The notes: generated by a model from the sequence alone, not told the origin. Counted from the stretch's first letter, positions 45,129-55,207 are shown. The stretch is 62,680 nt of DNA from an uncultured Bacteroidales bacterium (GCA_900316235.1 ONCC01000020.1:1-62680); one strand, 5' to 3'. Numbers and translations are program-made.

Positions 45129-46314
45129 CATCCTCGGCCACGGCGAAATCCGCAAGGGCGGACTGAAAGACAGCTCGAACTACGACCCGCGCTTCCTGGT
45201 GAACCGCGAGAGGCTTATCGCCGACTACTTCGGTACGTCGGGCAAGCTGCGCTGGGACCTTCACCTCACCTTGCAGCACACCACTATCTGGGGGCAGGGA
45301 GGCGGACTGAAGATTTACGAAGGCTGGGGCAAGCTGAGTGGCGAGAACGGATTGTTCCTGCAGGTGGGCCGCCAAGCGCTGTCGTACGACGATGAGCGCA
45401 TCATCGGCATGAACGACTGGGCCATGGCCTCGCAGTCGCACGACGTGGTGCGCGCCGGTTACGAACACGGCATCCACAAACTCCACCTCGCCGCTGCCTA
45501 CAACCAAGACGGAGACGTGGAAGAGACTGGAGGAAGCTTCTATGATGCCGCCAACGGCAACCAGGTCTACAAGACCATGCTCCTGGGATGGTATCACATT
45601 CAGCCCAAGAATTTCCCGGCCTCACTCTCTCTGCTCTTCATGAATGTCGGTATGCAGGCCGGTACGCAAGGCGTCGACGAGCACAACGAATACCAGCAAT
45701 TCTACGGTGGCTATGTCAAATTTGAGAAACCGTGGCTGACGCTCGAAGGCTCCTACTACCGCCAGGATGGCCACGAGGAACACGGGCTACCCATCGACGC
45801 CTGGATGGCCTCGGTGAAAGCCGACTGGAGACCCACCAAGATTGCCGGTGCCACCGCAGGTTACGACTACCTGAGCGGTGACGAATATTTCAACGTCCCC
45901 CCCTCCGGCACCCTCGGTATGACACAGCACAAAGTCATCCGTGGATTCAACCCCATCTGGGGCTCGCACCATAAGTTCTACGGTGCCATGGACTTTTTCT
46001 ATGTCACCACCTATGTCAACGGCTTCACCCCCGGCCTGCAGAACCTCTACGCCACCCTCGAGCTCCACCCCTGGGAACGCCTCAACCTCAGCCTCGGCTA
46101 CCACTATTACGCCATTGCCACCGATCTCGCAAATATGGACCGCACCCTCGGCCACGACTTCGAGTTCTCGGCCGACTTCTCCATCAGCAAAGAGGTCGTC
46201 CTCGCGGCCGGTTTCTCCTACATGATTGGCGGCGAGACGATGGATAAGCTGAAACGCTCCACCAACGACTCCCAGCTCACCTGGGCTTGGATAGACTTGC
46301 AGTTCAGAAACTAA
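45043..46314 (+). CDS. alginate-export-like outer-membrane porin
   Basis: A 423-residue exported beta-barrel protein with a signal peptide (KKHVLFLALLLTSAATLTAQ). Repeated amphipathic strands with aromatic ends and LQVGRQALSYDDERIIG point to the alginate export (AlgE-like) porin family. I prefer the GTG at 45043 because it gives a clean signal peptide; an ATG at 45016 adds nine residues. It overlaps the ligase gene, so the polysaccharide trio is one transcript. Whether it exports polysaccharide is an inference from the neighbours. Confidence 0.8.
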   Translation: MKKHVLFLALLLTSAATLTAQSNLTFKVNILGHGEIRKGGLKDSSNYDPRFLVNRERLIADYFGTSGKLRWDLHLTLQHTTIWGQGGGLKIYEGWGKLSGENGLFLQVGRQALSYDDERIIGMNDWAMASQSHDVVRAGYEHGIHKLHLAAAYNQDGDVEETGGSFYDAANGNQVYKTMLLGWYHIQPKNFPASLSLLFMNVGMQAGTQGVDEHNEYQQFYGGYVKFEKPWLTLEGSYYRQDGHEEHGLPIDAWMASVKADWRPTKIAGATAGYDYLSGDEYFNVPPSGTLGMTQHKVIRGFNPIWGSHHKFYGAMDFFYVTTYVNGFTPGLQNLYATLELHPWERLNLSLGYHYYAIATDLANMDRTLGHDFEFSADFSISKEVVLAAGFSYMIGGETMDKLKRSTNDSQLTWAWIDLQFRN

Positions 46315-46335
46315 AATAACGGTTAAAGGTTACAA

Positions 46336-48117
46336 TCACTCATCCGAGGTGGCTGAGATGAAGCGACGGTAGGCGCTGAAGGTGTTGGCGCGGGAGAGGA
46401 AACCGAGGTAACGACGGTCGTCGTCGATAACCACAAGGTTATAGCGGTCTCCTATGCGGAATTTCTCAACGACATCGGTCAAAGTGTCCGACGAGCGGAC
46501 GATATCGCCCTCAGACATCGGGTGCATAAGGTCGTCGACAATCACACTATCATACAAATCCGAACGGAACATAATCTGTCGGACATCATCCAAGGCGACG
46601 ATGCCAACAAATTTGTCGTCATCTGTCAACACAGGGAAGAGGTTGCGGCGAGAGGTCTGGATGACCTCGACAAGGTCGCGCAACGTGTTGCCGCTGCGGA
46701 CAATGACGAAGTTGGTCTCGATGAGACGCTGCATATCCATCAGGTGCCAGGCCGAAGAGTCTTTGTCGTGTGTGAGGAGGTCGCCCTTCTTGGCGAGCTT
46801 GCGGGCATAGATGGAATGACGTTCAAAGGGACTGACACAGAGATAGGTGACAGCCGAAGCCACCATGAGAGGTACGAGCAACTCGTAGCCGCCGGTGATG
46901 TCGGCGATGAGGAAGGTTGCCATGAAAGGAGCGTGCATCACCCCTGTCATCACTGCCGCCATTCCGACGAGGGCGAAGTTGGCCGTATCCTGCTGAGGCA
47001 TACCCATTTGGTTGCAGAGCATGGCAACGAAGTATCCAGAGAGACCGCCGACAATGAGGGAAGGGCCAAAGGTGCCACCCACACCGCCACTGCCAATGGT
47101 GGTTGCTGTGGCGACAGCCTTGAGCACGATAAGCAGGAAAAGCACCAAGAGTATGACCCACGCATCATTGGCCCACGAGCCATATATCGTATTGACAAAC
47201 AAGCTACTGCTATCACCATGGAGCAGCTGGGTCAGCATTCCGTAGCCCTCACCGTAGAGCGGCGGAAAGAGGTAGATGAGCAGGCCTAGCATGAGGCCAC
47301 CCACACCCACGCGGACCCATGTATTGGAGAAGCGTGCGATGAGACTTTCCACCTTGTCGGTGGTCCGCAGGAAATAGACCGACACCAGGGCACAGAAAAC
47401 GCCAAGGATAACATAGAACGGCAATTGCGAGAGACCGAACTGCTGCGTCACCTCGAAATGGAACTGCACATCAGCACCCATAAAGAAATAGGCGACGGTG
47501 GCAGAGACGAGTGCCGCGATGAGCAGCGGGAGCGCGGTGGTGGCACTGAGGTCGAACATGAAGACCTCGAGGACGAACATGATACCTGCAAAAGGAGCCT
47601 TGAAAATACCGGCGATGGCACCAGCGGCACCGCAGCCTAAAAGAATACGTACACTCTTGGAACTGAGACGGAACCAACGTCCGATATTGGAGCCTATGGC
47701 GGAACCCGTGGAAGCAATCGGGGCTTCCAATCCCACGCTGCCTCCGAAGGCCACAGTGAGGGTGGAGGCGATGAGCGAGGTATACATGTTTTTCGACGGG
47801 AGACGCGACTTGTTGCGACTGATGGCAAGGAGCACGGAGGGCAATCCATGGCCAATATGGCCGCGGACAATATATTTGACGAACAACACGGTAAGAGCGA
47901 TGCCGATGACCGGGAACACGAGCATCATGATATTGCCCCCGAGAGGAGTGAGAGCTCCCATGCGCGTGACGGCAAGACCTGCATAATGCACGAGTGTCTT
48001 GAGCGTCACGGCAGCCAAACCCGCAAGCAGACCCACAAACACAGCGAGCAGGAGCACAAGTCCGTGCTCGCTGAGGTGGCGCAGCCGCCATCGGTGGATT
48101 TTGCTGTAGAGATTCAT
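46336..48117 (-). CDS. ClC-family chloride channel with CBS domains
   Basis: A 593-residue ClC protein: about 10-12 membrane segments with selectivity-filter motifs (GSVGLEAPIA near residue 125, and GGVGGTFGPSLIVGG) and two C-terminal CBS domains (about 440-593). It could be a Cl- channel or a Cl-/H+ exchanger; the gating Glu is present in GLEAP. I start at ATG 48117; the ATG at 48141 lies inside the -7 box. It converges on the porin gene. Confidence 0.92.
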   Translation of the reverse strand: MNLYSKIHRWRLRHLSEHGLVLLLAVFVGLLAGLAAVTLKTLVHYAGLAVTRMGALTPLGGNIMMLVFPVIGIALTVLFVKYIVRGHIGHGLPSVLLAISRNKSRLPSKNMYTSLIASTLTVAFGGSVGLEAPIASTGSAIGSNIGRWFRLSSKSVRILLGCGAAGAIAGIFKAPFAGIMFVLEVFMFDLSATTALPLLIAALVSATVAYFFMGADVQFHFEVTQQFGLSQLPFYVILGVFCALVSVYFLRTTDKVESLIARFSNTWVRVGVGGLMLGLLIYLFPPLYGEGYGMLTQLLHGDSSSLFVNTIYGSWANDAWVILLVLFLLIVLKAVATATTIGSGGVGGTFGPSLIVGGLSGYFVAMLCNQMGMPQQDTANFALVGMAAVMTGVMHAPFMATFLIADITGGYELLVPLMVASAVTYLCVSPFERHSIYARKLAKKGDLLTHDKDSSAWHLMDMQRLIETNFVIVRSGNTLRDLVEVIQTSRRNLFPVLTDDDKFVGIVALDDVRQIMFRSDLYDSVIVDDLMHPMSEGDIVRSSDTLTDVVEKFRIGDRYNLVVIDDDRRYLGFLSRANTFSAYRRFISATSDE

Positions 48118-48138
48118 TTTTTTGAAAAAAACGGGCTG

Positions 48139-48146
48139 CAAAAATA
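48139..48146 (-). promoter_or_regulatory. -7 element for the ClC gene
   Basis: TATTTTTG on the minus strand, 21 bp before the start codon at 48,117. No clear TTTG at -33. Confidence 0.5.
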
Positions 48147-48195
48147 CGAAAAATAATTGAATTACGTTATCAATAAGAAAAAAATAACATTTATT

Positions 48196-49212
48196 ATGAT
48201 AAAAAGAACCCTTTTCTTAGGCGTCTTAGCCACCCTAGCCCTCTCCTCATGCGTGTCTCTCAGCGAGCATGAAAGCCTGCAGACCAAATACGACCAGACT
48301 GCCAAACAGTACAAATTAACCCGTCAGGAACTCGACGAAATCAAAGAGGAAAATGCCGCCCTCACACGTCAGAACAATGCCCTGACGAGCGACTATAGCG
48401 AACTATCCTCAGCCAAGAGCCGTTGCGAAGTCACCGTCGATAGCCTGACGCGCCGCATCGAGCGCCTGCGCCAGCACTACGACACCACCATGGAGAACTA
48501 CATGCAAGAGGTGGCAGGCAAGAACCGCGACCTCAACCGTGCCCAAAACCTCCTCACTGCACGAACCAAAGAACTGAACCTTAAGGAAGAAGAACTCCGC
48601 ATAAAGGAACAACTATTTGCCGAGCAGCAGGAGAATTTCCGTCTCCAGCGTAGCGAAATGATTGCAAAACAGGCCGAACTGGAGCGCGAAGAAGCCCTCA
48701 CTCGGGCCAAACTGGAAGCCAAAGAGCGGGAGATTGAAGCTGTGCGAAACTCGGTTACAAATGCCCTCGTGGGGTTTGCCGATAAAGGACTGAAAGTGGA
48801 GACCAAGGACGGCAAGGTCTACGTCTCCATGGAGAATAAACTGATGTTCCCCTCGGCCAGCTGGACGGTTTCGAAAGAGGGTACCAATGCCATCAAAGAA
48901 CTGGCCAAAGTGCTAGAGCAGGACACAACGCTGAATATTGTGGTTGAAGGACATACGGATAATGACCCCTACCGTGGGAGTACTGCCGTAAAGGACAACT
49001 GGGACCTCTCCGTAATGCGTGCCACCGCCATCGTCAAACTGCTCCTGACATACGGTCCCGACATCAACCCCGCCCGCATCGAGGCCAGCGGCCACGGTGA
49101 GTTCTCCCCCAAAGCCGACAACAGCACCGCCGAGGGCAAGGCCGCCAATCGCCGCACGGAGATTATCATCACTCCCAATCTCGACAAATTGCTTCAACAA
49201 ATGAAGAACTAA
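48196..49212 (+). CDS. OmpA-family lipoprotein with coiled coil
   Basis: A 338-residue lipoprotein; lipobox LSSC (Cys19). Residues about 25-190 form a long coiled coil (heptads rich in Glu, Arg, Leu), followed by an OmpA C-terminal peptidoglycan-binding domain with VVEGHTDNDPYRG and NRRTEIIITPN. It likely tethers the outer membrane to the cell wall. I start at ATG 48196, which directly precedes the lipoprotein signal. Confidence 0.9.
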   Translation: MIKRTLFLGVLATLALSSCVSLSEHESLQTKYDQTAKQYKLTRQELDEIKEENAALTRQNNALTSDYSELSSAKSRCEVTVDSLTRRIERLRQHYDTTMENYMQEVAGKNRDLNRAQNLLTARTKELNLKEEELRIKEQLFAEQQENFRLQRSEMIAKQAELEREEALTRAKLEAKEREIEAVRNSVTNALVGFADKGLKVETKDGKVYVSMENKLMFPSASWTVSKEGTNAIKELAKVLEQDTTLNIVVEGHTDNDPYRGSTAVKDNWDLSVMRATAIVKLLLTYGPDINPARIEASGHGEFSPKADNSTAEGKAANRRTEIIITPNLDKLLQQMKN

Positions 49213-49224
49213 AAAATTTTTTCG

Positions 49225-49232
49225 TATATTTG
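49225..49232 (+). promoter_or_regulatory. -7 element upstream of the M28 gene
   Basis: TATATTTG, 90 bp before the ATG. No TTTG at the proper distance, so the promoter is possible rather than certain. The leader contains a near-palindrome CCGTGCCGCGGTACGG. Confidence 0.5.
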
Positions 49233-49322
49233 TAGTCGCTCCGTGCCGCGGTACGGAAGCGTAATATATTTGTAAACAACAATATATAACACTAATAAAG
49301 ATAAATAAAAATAAAATATTAT

Positions 49323-50819
49323 ATGAAAAAAGTAGTTTTAATGGCTTTGATGGGTCTGATGGGATTGACGGGAGGAGAGGCTTGGGCTCAGAAACGCGAT
49401 GCGATGGCCATGCCCGTGGTCGAGGAAGACTCCATCATGAAACACATCATCGAACTCTCGGCCGAGACCTACGAAGGAAGACTCGCCGGAACGGTGGGAT
49501 ACGACAGGGCCGCAAAGTATGTAGAGCAGGTGCTGCGCCGCTATGGTGCCAAAGTGAGTGAGCAACGGTTCACCATCGAATGCAACGAGGTGGAGAACTG
49601 CAAGTTCAACATCTATATTCCCGGTTCCAAGGACAAACGCATTTTCACCCTGGGCAATGACTTCTGCTGCGCCGGAATGACGGGGCGCGGATACGTGGAC
49701 GCACAAATGGTCTTCTGCGGCTACGGCATTGCAGAAGAGGGAATCAATGACTATAAGAACGTTGACGTGCAGGGCAAAATCGTGGTACTGCTGACGGGCC
49801 TTCCCGAGGGTTCGTGGCTTCCAAACGATATCGCCAGCCACTATTCCACCCTGCGCGACAAAGCACGTACCGCCGAGAAGCACGGCGCCCTGGGCGTACT
49901 GGCCATCAATATGAGTCCCAGCTGCCTGCCCTATGAACCCCAGGGTCGTGTCTACTGCGGCGAACTCCCCCACCTGGCCACCTTCCCCATCCTGCAGTTG
50001 ACCCTCAACTGCGGACGCGAGTTGTTCTGGGGCGAGGCCATGTCGCTCGATTCCGCTGTCAACGCCATCAACAGCGACCACCAATCCCATTCTTTCGCCC
50101 TCCTGAAGAAGGCCGAGGTGGATGTCAACGCCATCTACCGCCAACGTGCCATCACTGCCAATGTGCTTGGCTTGATGGCAGGCTACGACAGCAAGATGGA
50201 CGACGAGCTCATCGTGGTGGGTGCCAGCCTGGACCATGTGGGCATGCAGGGCGAAACCTGCCTCTTCCCCGGTGCCGACATCAATGCCTCGGGCGTGGCA
50301 GCGGTGCTCGAGACCGCCCGTCTGCTCTCCCAGAAGCAGTTCCGTCCGCGCCGCAGCATCCTCTTCGTACTCTTCAGCGGCAGCGAACAGCAGTACCTCG
50401 GCTCGAGGGTATTTCTCTCCAACTACCCCAAGATGCGCAATGTGGAAGCATTCATCAACGTGCAGAATATCGGCTACGGCGACAGCATCGTTCTCTTCGG
50501 CGACAACCGCTACCCCACCCTGTGGGACATCGCCCGAGTGCGCGACAGCGCCAACCATAGCCTCATCGCCTATAATGCCGAGAAAACCAATCCCCGTGGC
50601 GACGCACGCGGATTCGACGCCATCGGCATACCCTCCCTGGTGTTCACCACCCTCAACGGAATGCAGCACAACCACGTGACATCCGACATCTGGGAGAATA
50701 TCGACCGTCGCATGCTTACCGGAGCCACACAGGTGGTGGTTGAAACGGTGAGAGAACTCACCGACGGCGTCTACCGCGGACGCAGCCTCAAAAGCAAAGC
50801 ACAGAAATTTATCGAATAA
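49323..50819 (+). CDS. M28-family peptidase-like protein, probably catalytically degenerate
   Basis: A 498-residue exported protein (signal about 1-22). A PA-like insert (about 115-235) and an M28 fold can be seen. The usual metal-binding and catalytic positions are altered: GADDNASG reads GADINASG, SGEEQ reads SGSEQ and N-x-D-x-IG reads NVQNIG, while LDHVG and the C-terminal HVTSD remain. The general-base Glu and two metal ligands thus seem lost. It is the first gene of a long rightward run (31 bp before the GldF-GldG fusion). Its role may be binding or scaffolding, not cleavage (inference). Confidence 0.85.
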   Translation: MKKVVLMALMGLMGLTGGEAWAQKRDAMAMPVVEEDSIMKHIIELSAETYEGRLAGTVGYDRAAKYVEQVLRRYGAKVSEQRFTIECNEVENCKFNIYIPGSKDKRIFTLGNDFCCAGMTGRGYVDAQMVFCGYGIAEEGINDYKNVDVQGKIVVLLTGLPEGSWLPNDIASHYSTLRDKARTAEKHGALGVLAINMSPSCLPYEPQGRVYCGELPHLATFPILQLTLNCGRELFWGEAMSLDSAVNAINSDHQSHSFALLKKAEVDVNAIYRQRAITANVLGLMAGYDSKMDDELIVVGASLDHVGMQGETCLFPGADINASGVAAVLETARLLSQKQFRPRRSILFVLFSGSEQQYLGSRVFLSNYPKMRNVEAFINVQNIGYGDSIVLFGDNRYPTLWDIARVRDSANHSLIAYNAEKTNPRGDARGFDAIGIPSLVFTTLNGMQHNHVTSDIWENIDRRMLTGATQVVVETVRELTDGVYRGRSLKSKAQKFIE

Positions 50820-50850
50820 GAGTAGTTAAGCAGACAGTAGTTAAGTAAAA

Positions 50851-53352
50851 ATGTGGACACTATATAAGAAAGAACTAGCAAGTTTCTTCTCCTCTCTCAT
50901 CGGATATCTTACCATAGCGGTATTCTTGATACTTACCGGCCTGATGCTATGGGTGCTGAAGAGCGACTTCAATATCCTCGACTACGGCTATGCCGGTATG
51001 GACGGTCTATTCCTCATCGGGCCGTTCCTCTATCTCTTCCTCATCCCAGCCATCACCATGCGCACCTTCGCCGAAGAACGTCGTGGAGGCACCATCGAGA
51101 TGCTGATGACCCGCCCGCTGAGTGACTGGACCATCGTGTGGGCCAAATTCCTGGCCGCCTGGACACTGGTGCTCATCTCACTGCTGCCGACACTGGTATG
51201 CTACTTCAGCGTCTACTCGCTGGGATACCCCGTAGGTAACATCGACACCGGCGGCGTCACCGGCTCCTATATCGGCCTACTGCTGCTGGGCGGCGCCTTC
51301 GTGGCCATCGGCTTGCTGTGCAGCTCGCTGACAAGCAACCAGATAGTGTCGTTCATCGCCGCCGCAGTACTCAGTGCCGTGGCCTATCTGGGATTCGAGT
51401 CTCTCTATCACATGGAGCTCTTCGGTAGCGGTGACCTTTTCGTCAAGAGTCTCGGCATGATGGACCACTATGAGAGCATCAGCCGCGGCGTGGTAGACAC
51501 CCGCGATGTGCTCTACTTCGCCAGCGTCATCGCCCTCTTCCTCATGGGTACCCGCCTCGTGCTACAGAGCCGCATGTGGAACGGATGGAAGAAACGCAAG
51601 AACCTCAAGCGCAGCCACTGGCTCGAGATGGGCGTCACAGTACTCATCGTGCTCTCGGTCAACGTCATCTCCCACTTCCTCTATGCCCGCCTCGACCTCA
51701 CGTCGGAGAAGCGATACACCCTCTCCGACTCGACCAAAGAACTGCTCAAGACCATCGATGAGCCACTGCTCTACCGTGTATACCTCGATGGCGATATGCC
51801 GTCAGACTTCAAGCGCCTGCAGAACGAGACTAAAGAGATGCTCAACCAACTGCGGGCCTATAACCGCAACGTGAGCTACGAATTTGTAAACCCCAACACC
51901 ATTGGGGAACGCGACCGTAGTGGAGCGAATCCCAATGGGGGTAACGAGGAGCGTCGCGTCTTTTTCCAGAAACTCGCCGAGAAAGGTATCCAGCCTGCAC
52001 AAGTGCAGACGAAAGGCGACAATGGAGTGACCAACCTGCTGCTACTGCCCGCCGCAGATGTCTTCTACAAAGGCCGCGAGACCACCATCCAACTCCTGCA
52101 GAACCAGCAGTATGTAGGACAAGCCGACTTGCTGAACAACTCCATCCAGAACCTCGAATACGCGCTGACCAGTCCCGTGCGCGCCCTCTCGCGTGGCATG
52201 AAGCAGAATATCGGCTTCCTGCAGGGACAAGGCGAACTCAATGGCGGCGTGCTCTTTGACATCCAGCGCGCACTGCAGGAGTTCTACAGCCTGGAATATG
52301 TGACTATCGACGGCCAGATACAATCACTCACCGCACACCACCAGAATTCCAAGGATTCCTCCTTCCGCTTCGTCAACAAGTTCGACCTGCTGATAGTGGC
52401 CAAGCCCACTGAGACCTTCAGCGAGAAAGACCTTTTCATCCTCGACCAGTACATCATGTACGGCGGCAAGGTGCTGTGGCTCATCGACCCGCTGAATGCC
52501 GATATCGACAGTCTGGCCACCCACGGCCAGATGCTGGCCACACGCTACCCCCTGGGTCTCGACGAGATGCTCTTCAACTACGGTGTCCGCATCAACCCCA
52601 ACGTGCTGATGGACATCCGCTGCCGTCCCATACCGCTGCCGGTAAGCATCGTGGGCGACAAACCTCAGTATCGTTTCTGTCCCTGGTTCTATTTCCCTGA
52701 GATCGTACCGCTGTCGGAACATCCCATCGTACGTAACCTCGACCTCATCAAGACCGACTTCGTCAGCAGCATCGACCTCATCGACAACGATATCAAGAAA
52801 ACCGTACTGCTCTCCTCATCGGAATACACCCGCGTGAAGAATGCGCCAGCCATCATCGACCTCAACGACGCACGCATGGAACCCGATCAGAGACTCTACA
52901 ATAGAAGTCATCTGCCCGTAGCGGTGCTGCTGGAGGGAACATTCAAGTCGACCTGGCGCAACCGGCTGACCCCCGAGCTGATGGAAGAAGAATCCATCGG
53001 CTACCGCGAGGTCAGCAAGCCCACCAAGATGATTGTCTTCTCCGACGGCGACATCATCAAGAACCGCTACGATGCAGAGAAGGACATCATCTACCCCGTG
53101 GGATACGACAGCTACACACGCACCCTCTATGCCAACAAGGAGTTGCTGCTCAACGCCGTGAACTACCTGGTGGGCGACGAAGGACTGATGGACTCGCGGA
53201 GCCGTAGCATCACCCTGCGCAAGCTCGACGAGAACAAGTGTCGCGAGCGCCGCTCGTTCTATCAGGTCATCAACATCATCGCGCCCCTGCTACTGCTGGG
53301 AGCCGCCGCCGCTGTCATCGTCATCATTAGAAAAAAGAAATATTGCAAATGA
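50851..53352 (+). CDS. GldF-GldG fusion, ABC transporter permease and periplasmic subunit
   Basis: An 833-residue protein. Residues 1-240 are a GldF-like ABC-2 permease (six membrane segments, starts MWTLYKKELASFFSSLIGYL, with AEERRGGTIEMLMTRP). Residues about 265-805 are a GldG-like domain (KRYTLSDSTKELLKTIDEP, later an ABC-type uncharacterised transport domain), with a membrane helix at about 806-827. GldA, the ATPase, is not in this window. In Flavobacterium these proteins help gliding and secretion, but many non-gliding Bacteroidetes keep them; the function here is unknown. Confidence 0.9.
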   Translation: MWTLYKKELASFFSSLIGYLTIAVFLILTGLMLWVLKSDFNILDYGYAGMDGLFLIGPFLYLFLIPAITMRTFAEERRGGTIEMLMTRPLSDWTIVWAKFLAAWTLVLISLLPTLVCYFSVYSLGYPVGNIDTGGVTGSYIGLLLLGGAFVAIGLLCSSLTSNQIVSFIAAAVLSAVAYLGFESLYHMELFGSGDLFVKSLGMMDHYESISRGVVDTRDVLYFASVIALFLMGTRLVLQSRMWNGWKKRKNLKRSHWLEMGVTVLIVLSVNVISHFLYARLDLTSEKRYTLSDSTKELLKTIDEPLLYRVYLDGDMPSDFKRLQNETKEMLNQLRAYNRNVSYEFVNPNTIGERDRSGANPNGGNEERRVFFQKLAEKGIQPAQVQTKGDNGVTNLLLLPAADVFYKGRETTIQLLQNQQYVGQADLLNNSIQNLEYALTSPVRALSRGMKQNIGFLQGQGELNGGVLFDIQRALQEFYSLEYVTIDGQIQSLTAHHQNSKDSSFRFVNKFDLLIVAKPTETFSEKDLFILDQYIMYGGKVLWLIDPLNADIDSLATHGQMLATRYPLGLDEMLFNYGVRINPNVLMDIRCRPIPLPVSIVGDKPQYRFCPWFYFPEIVPLSEHPIVRNLDLIKTDFVSSIDLIDNDIKKTVLLSSSEYTRVKNAPAIIDLNDARMEPDQRLYNRSHLPVAVLLEGTFKSTWRNRLTPELMEEESIGYREVSKPTKMIVFSDGDIIKNRYDAEKDIIYPVGYDSYTRTLYANKELLLNAVNYLVGDEGLMDSRSRSITLRKLDENKCRERRSFYQVINIIAPLLLLGAAAAVIVIIRKKKYCK

Positions 53353-54446
53353 AAAAACGCAACAGAATACTGATAATCATCGCCGTCGTGGTGGCCGTGG
53401 CTGCCGCTGTCATTGCCTATGTGCTCTCACGCCCCACCTTCGTACAAGACTACCATATCGAGGACACCTCCTCCATCACCAAGATATTCCTTGCCGACAA
53501 GGAGGACAACGAGGTTACTCTCACACGCGAGGCCGACTCATCGTGGACCGTCAATGGCGAATATGCCGCCAACCAGCCCCTTGTCGACCTGCTCCTCGAG
53601 ACCCTCAACACCATGCGCATCCGCCAGCAGGTGAACAAGAACGCCGTCCCCAACGCCATCAAGGACATCGCCGCCCATGGCATCAAGGTGGAGATCTACC
53701 AAAACGAACCATTCATCAACTGGTTCGGCGGCCGCCTGAAACTCTTCACCCGCGAGAAGCTCACCACTACCTATTATGTGGGACGCGAAACACAGGACCA
53801 CCTGGCCAGTTTCATGTACCGCAAGGGAGATGGAGTACCCTATATCATCCACATCCCGGGCTTCCGCGGTTTCCTCACGCCACGCTTTGTCACCGACCCC
53901 CTGAAATGGCGCAGCCATCTCATCGTCGACCTTAACGTCCATGACTTGCAGCGCATCGAACTGGAGATTCCTGAACAACAGGAAGAGTCTTTCGCCATTG
54001 TTCGCGACGGCGACGGCTTCGCCATGGAAATGCTGCAGAGCCACCAGCGTGTCAATGGTTTCGATACCGCCCGTGTCGCACAGATGCTCTCCTCTTTCAC
54101 TTGGCTCAACTTCGACGAATTTGCCTCCATCGTACCCAACACCTTCGCCGACAGCTGTGTACAGGGACAGCCGCGTGCCATCCTCCGCATCACCGACACC
54201 AAGGGCAACCAAAGTGAGGTGAAGACCTATATCAAATACAACAACCCCGACGACCTAAAGGTCATGCCTGATCCCAATATGTACGAGGTGTTCGACCTTA
54301 ACCGCCTCTACGCCATCGTCAGCCATGGGGGCAGCACGTCCGACAACCCGGGCGACACCGTCCTCATCCAATATTTCGTCTTCGACAATATCCTGCAACC
54401 CGCCAGCTATTTCCTCGGAGCCGACAAAACCGCCTTTGCCCGATGA
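53349..54446 (+). CDS. DUF4340 domain protein
   Basis: A 365-residue protein with an N-terminal membrane helix (about 7-26) and a periplasmic DUF4340 domain (VTLTREADSSWTVNGEYAANQPLVDLLL). Its gene starts with an ATGA overlap with the GldF-GldG gene, and the two are commonly neighbours, so they probably form one machine. I start at ATG 53349. Confidence 0.85.
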   Translation: MKKRNRILIIIAVVVAVAAAVIAYVLSRPTFVQDYHIEDTSSITKIFLADKEDNEVTLTREADSSWTVNGEYAANQPLVDLLLETLNTMRIRQQVNKNAVPNAIKDIAAHGIKVEIYQNEPFINWFGGRLKLFTREKLTTTYYVGRETQDHLASFMYRKGDGVPYIIHIPGFRGFLTPRFVTDPLKWRSHLIVDLNVHDLQRIELEIPEQQEESFAIVRDGDGFAMEMLQSHQRVNGFDTARVAQMLSSFTWLNFDEFASIVPNTFADSCVQGQPRAILRITDTKGNQSEVKTYIKYNNPDDLKVMPDPNMYEVFDLNRLYAIVSHGGSTSDNPGDTVLIQYFVFDNILQPASYFLGADKTAFAR

Positions 54447-55204
54447 GACCACTCATACTCATAACCAATGATGACGGGGTTGACGCCAAAGGCATTCAGA
54501 CGCTCACAAAAGTGGCATGCGAGTTTGGCGAGGTCATCGTCATGGCACCCCAGGCCAACGCCTCAGGACTGAGCCACAGCATCGTATCCTCACGCCCCAT
54601 CCGCGCACAGGAGCTATGCCGCGAGGAGGGCCTCACGGTGTGCAGCTGCGACGGCACCCCTGTCGACTGTGTGAAGCTGGCCGTGGAGCATTTCTGCCCC
54701 CGCCGGCCCGATTTGGTCCTTTCGGGCATCAACCACGGAAGCAACAGCTCCATCAACGTCCTCTACAGCGGCACCATGGGAGCCGCCATCGAGGCGGTGG
54801 CCCTCTGCATCCCCTCCATCGGATTCTCCCTCCTCAACCACAGCCCTCAGGCCGACTTCGAACCGGGACTGCCGTATATCCGTCGCATTATCCGCACCAC
54901 CCTCGACAATAGGCTCCCCGCGGGCATCACCCTCAACGTCAATATCCCGCGCCTGCCCATGGGAGAAATCCGCGGCATCCGTATCTGCCATGAGGCCAAT
55001 GCCTACTGGAACGACAGCTTCGAGAAACGCATCGACCCCCAAGGGAGGCCCTACTGGTGGCTCACGGGGAAGTTCGTCTGTGAAGACCCCTCAGAGGAGA
55101 GCGACGAATGGGCACTGGCACACGGTTATGTGTCTATCGTCCCCATCCACTGCGACTTCACCCACCATCCCACCATCGAAAAACTGAAACCCTTATACTG
55201 CTAG
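54443..55204 (+). CDS. surE: 5-prime/3-prime-nucleotidase SurE
   Basis: A 253-residue phosphatase with the SurE N-terminal motif ITNDDGVDAKGI (metal-binding Asp-Asp, about 8-9) and SGINHGSN (about 90-97). It removes phosphate from nucleoside monophosphates. It overlaps the DUF4340 gene by 4 bp (ATGA). surE next to lpxB is a familiar Bacteroidetes arrangement. Confidence 0.95.
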   Translation: MRPLILITNDDGVDAKGIQTLTKVACEFGEVIVMAPQANASGLSHSIVSSRPIRAQELCREEGLTVCSCDGTPVDCVKLAVEHFCPRRPDLVLSGINHGSNSSINVLYSGTMGAAIEAVALCIPSIGFSLLNHSPQADFEPGLPYIRRIIRTTLDNRLPAGITLNVNIPRLPMGEIRGIRICHEANAYWNDSFEKRIDPQGRPYWWLTGKFVCEDPSEESDEWALAHGYVSIVPIHCDFTHHPTIEKLKPLYC

Positions 55205-55207
55205 TCC

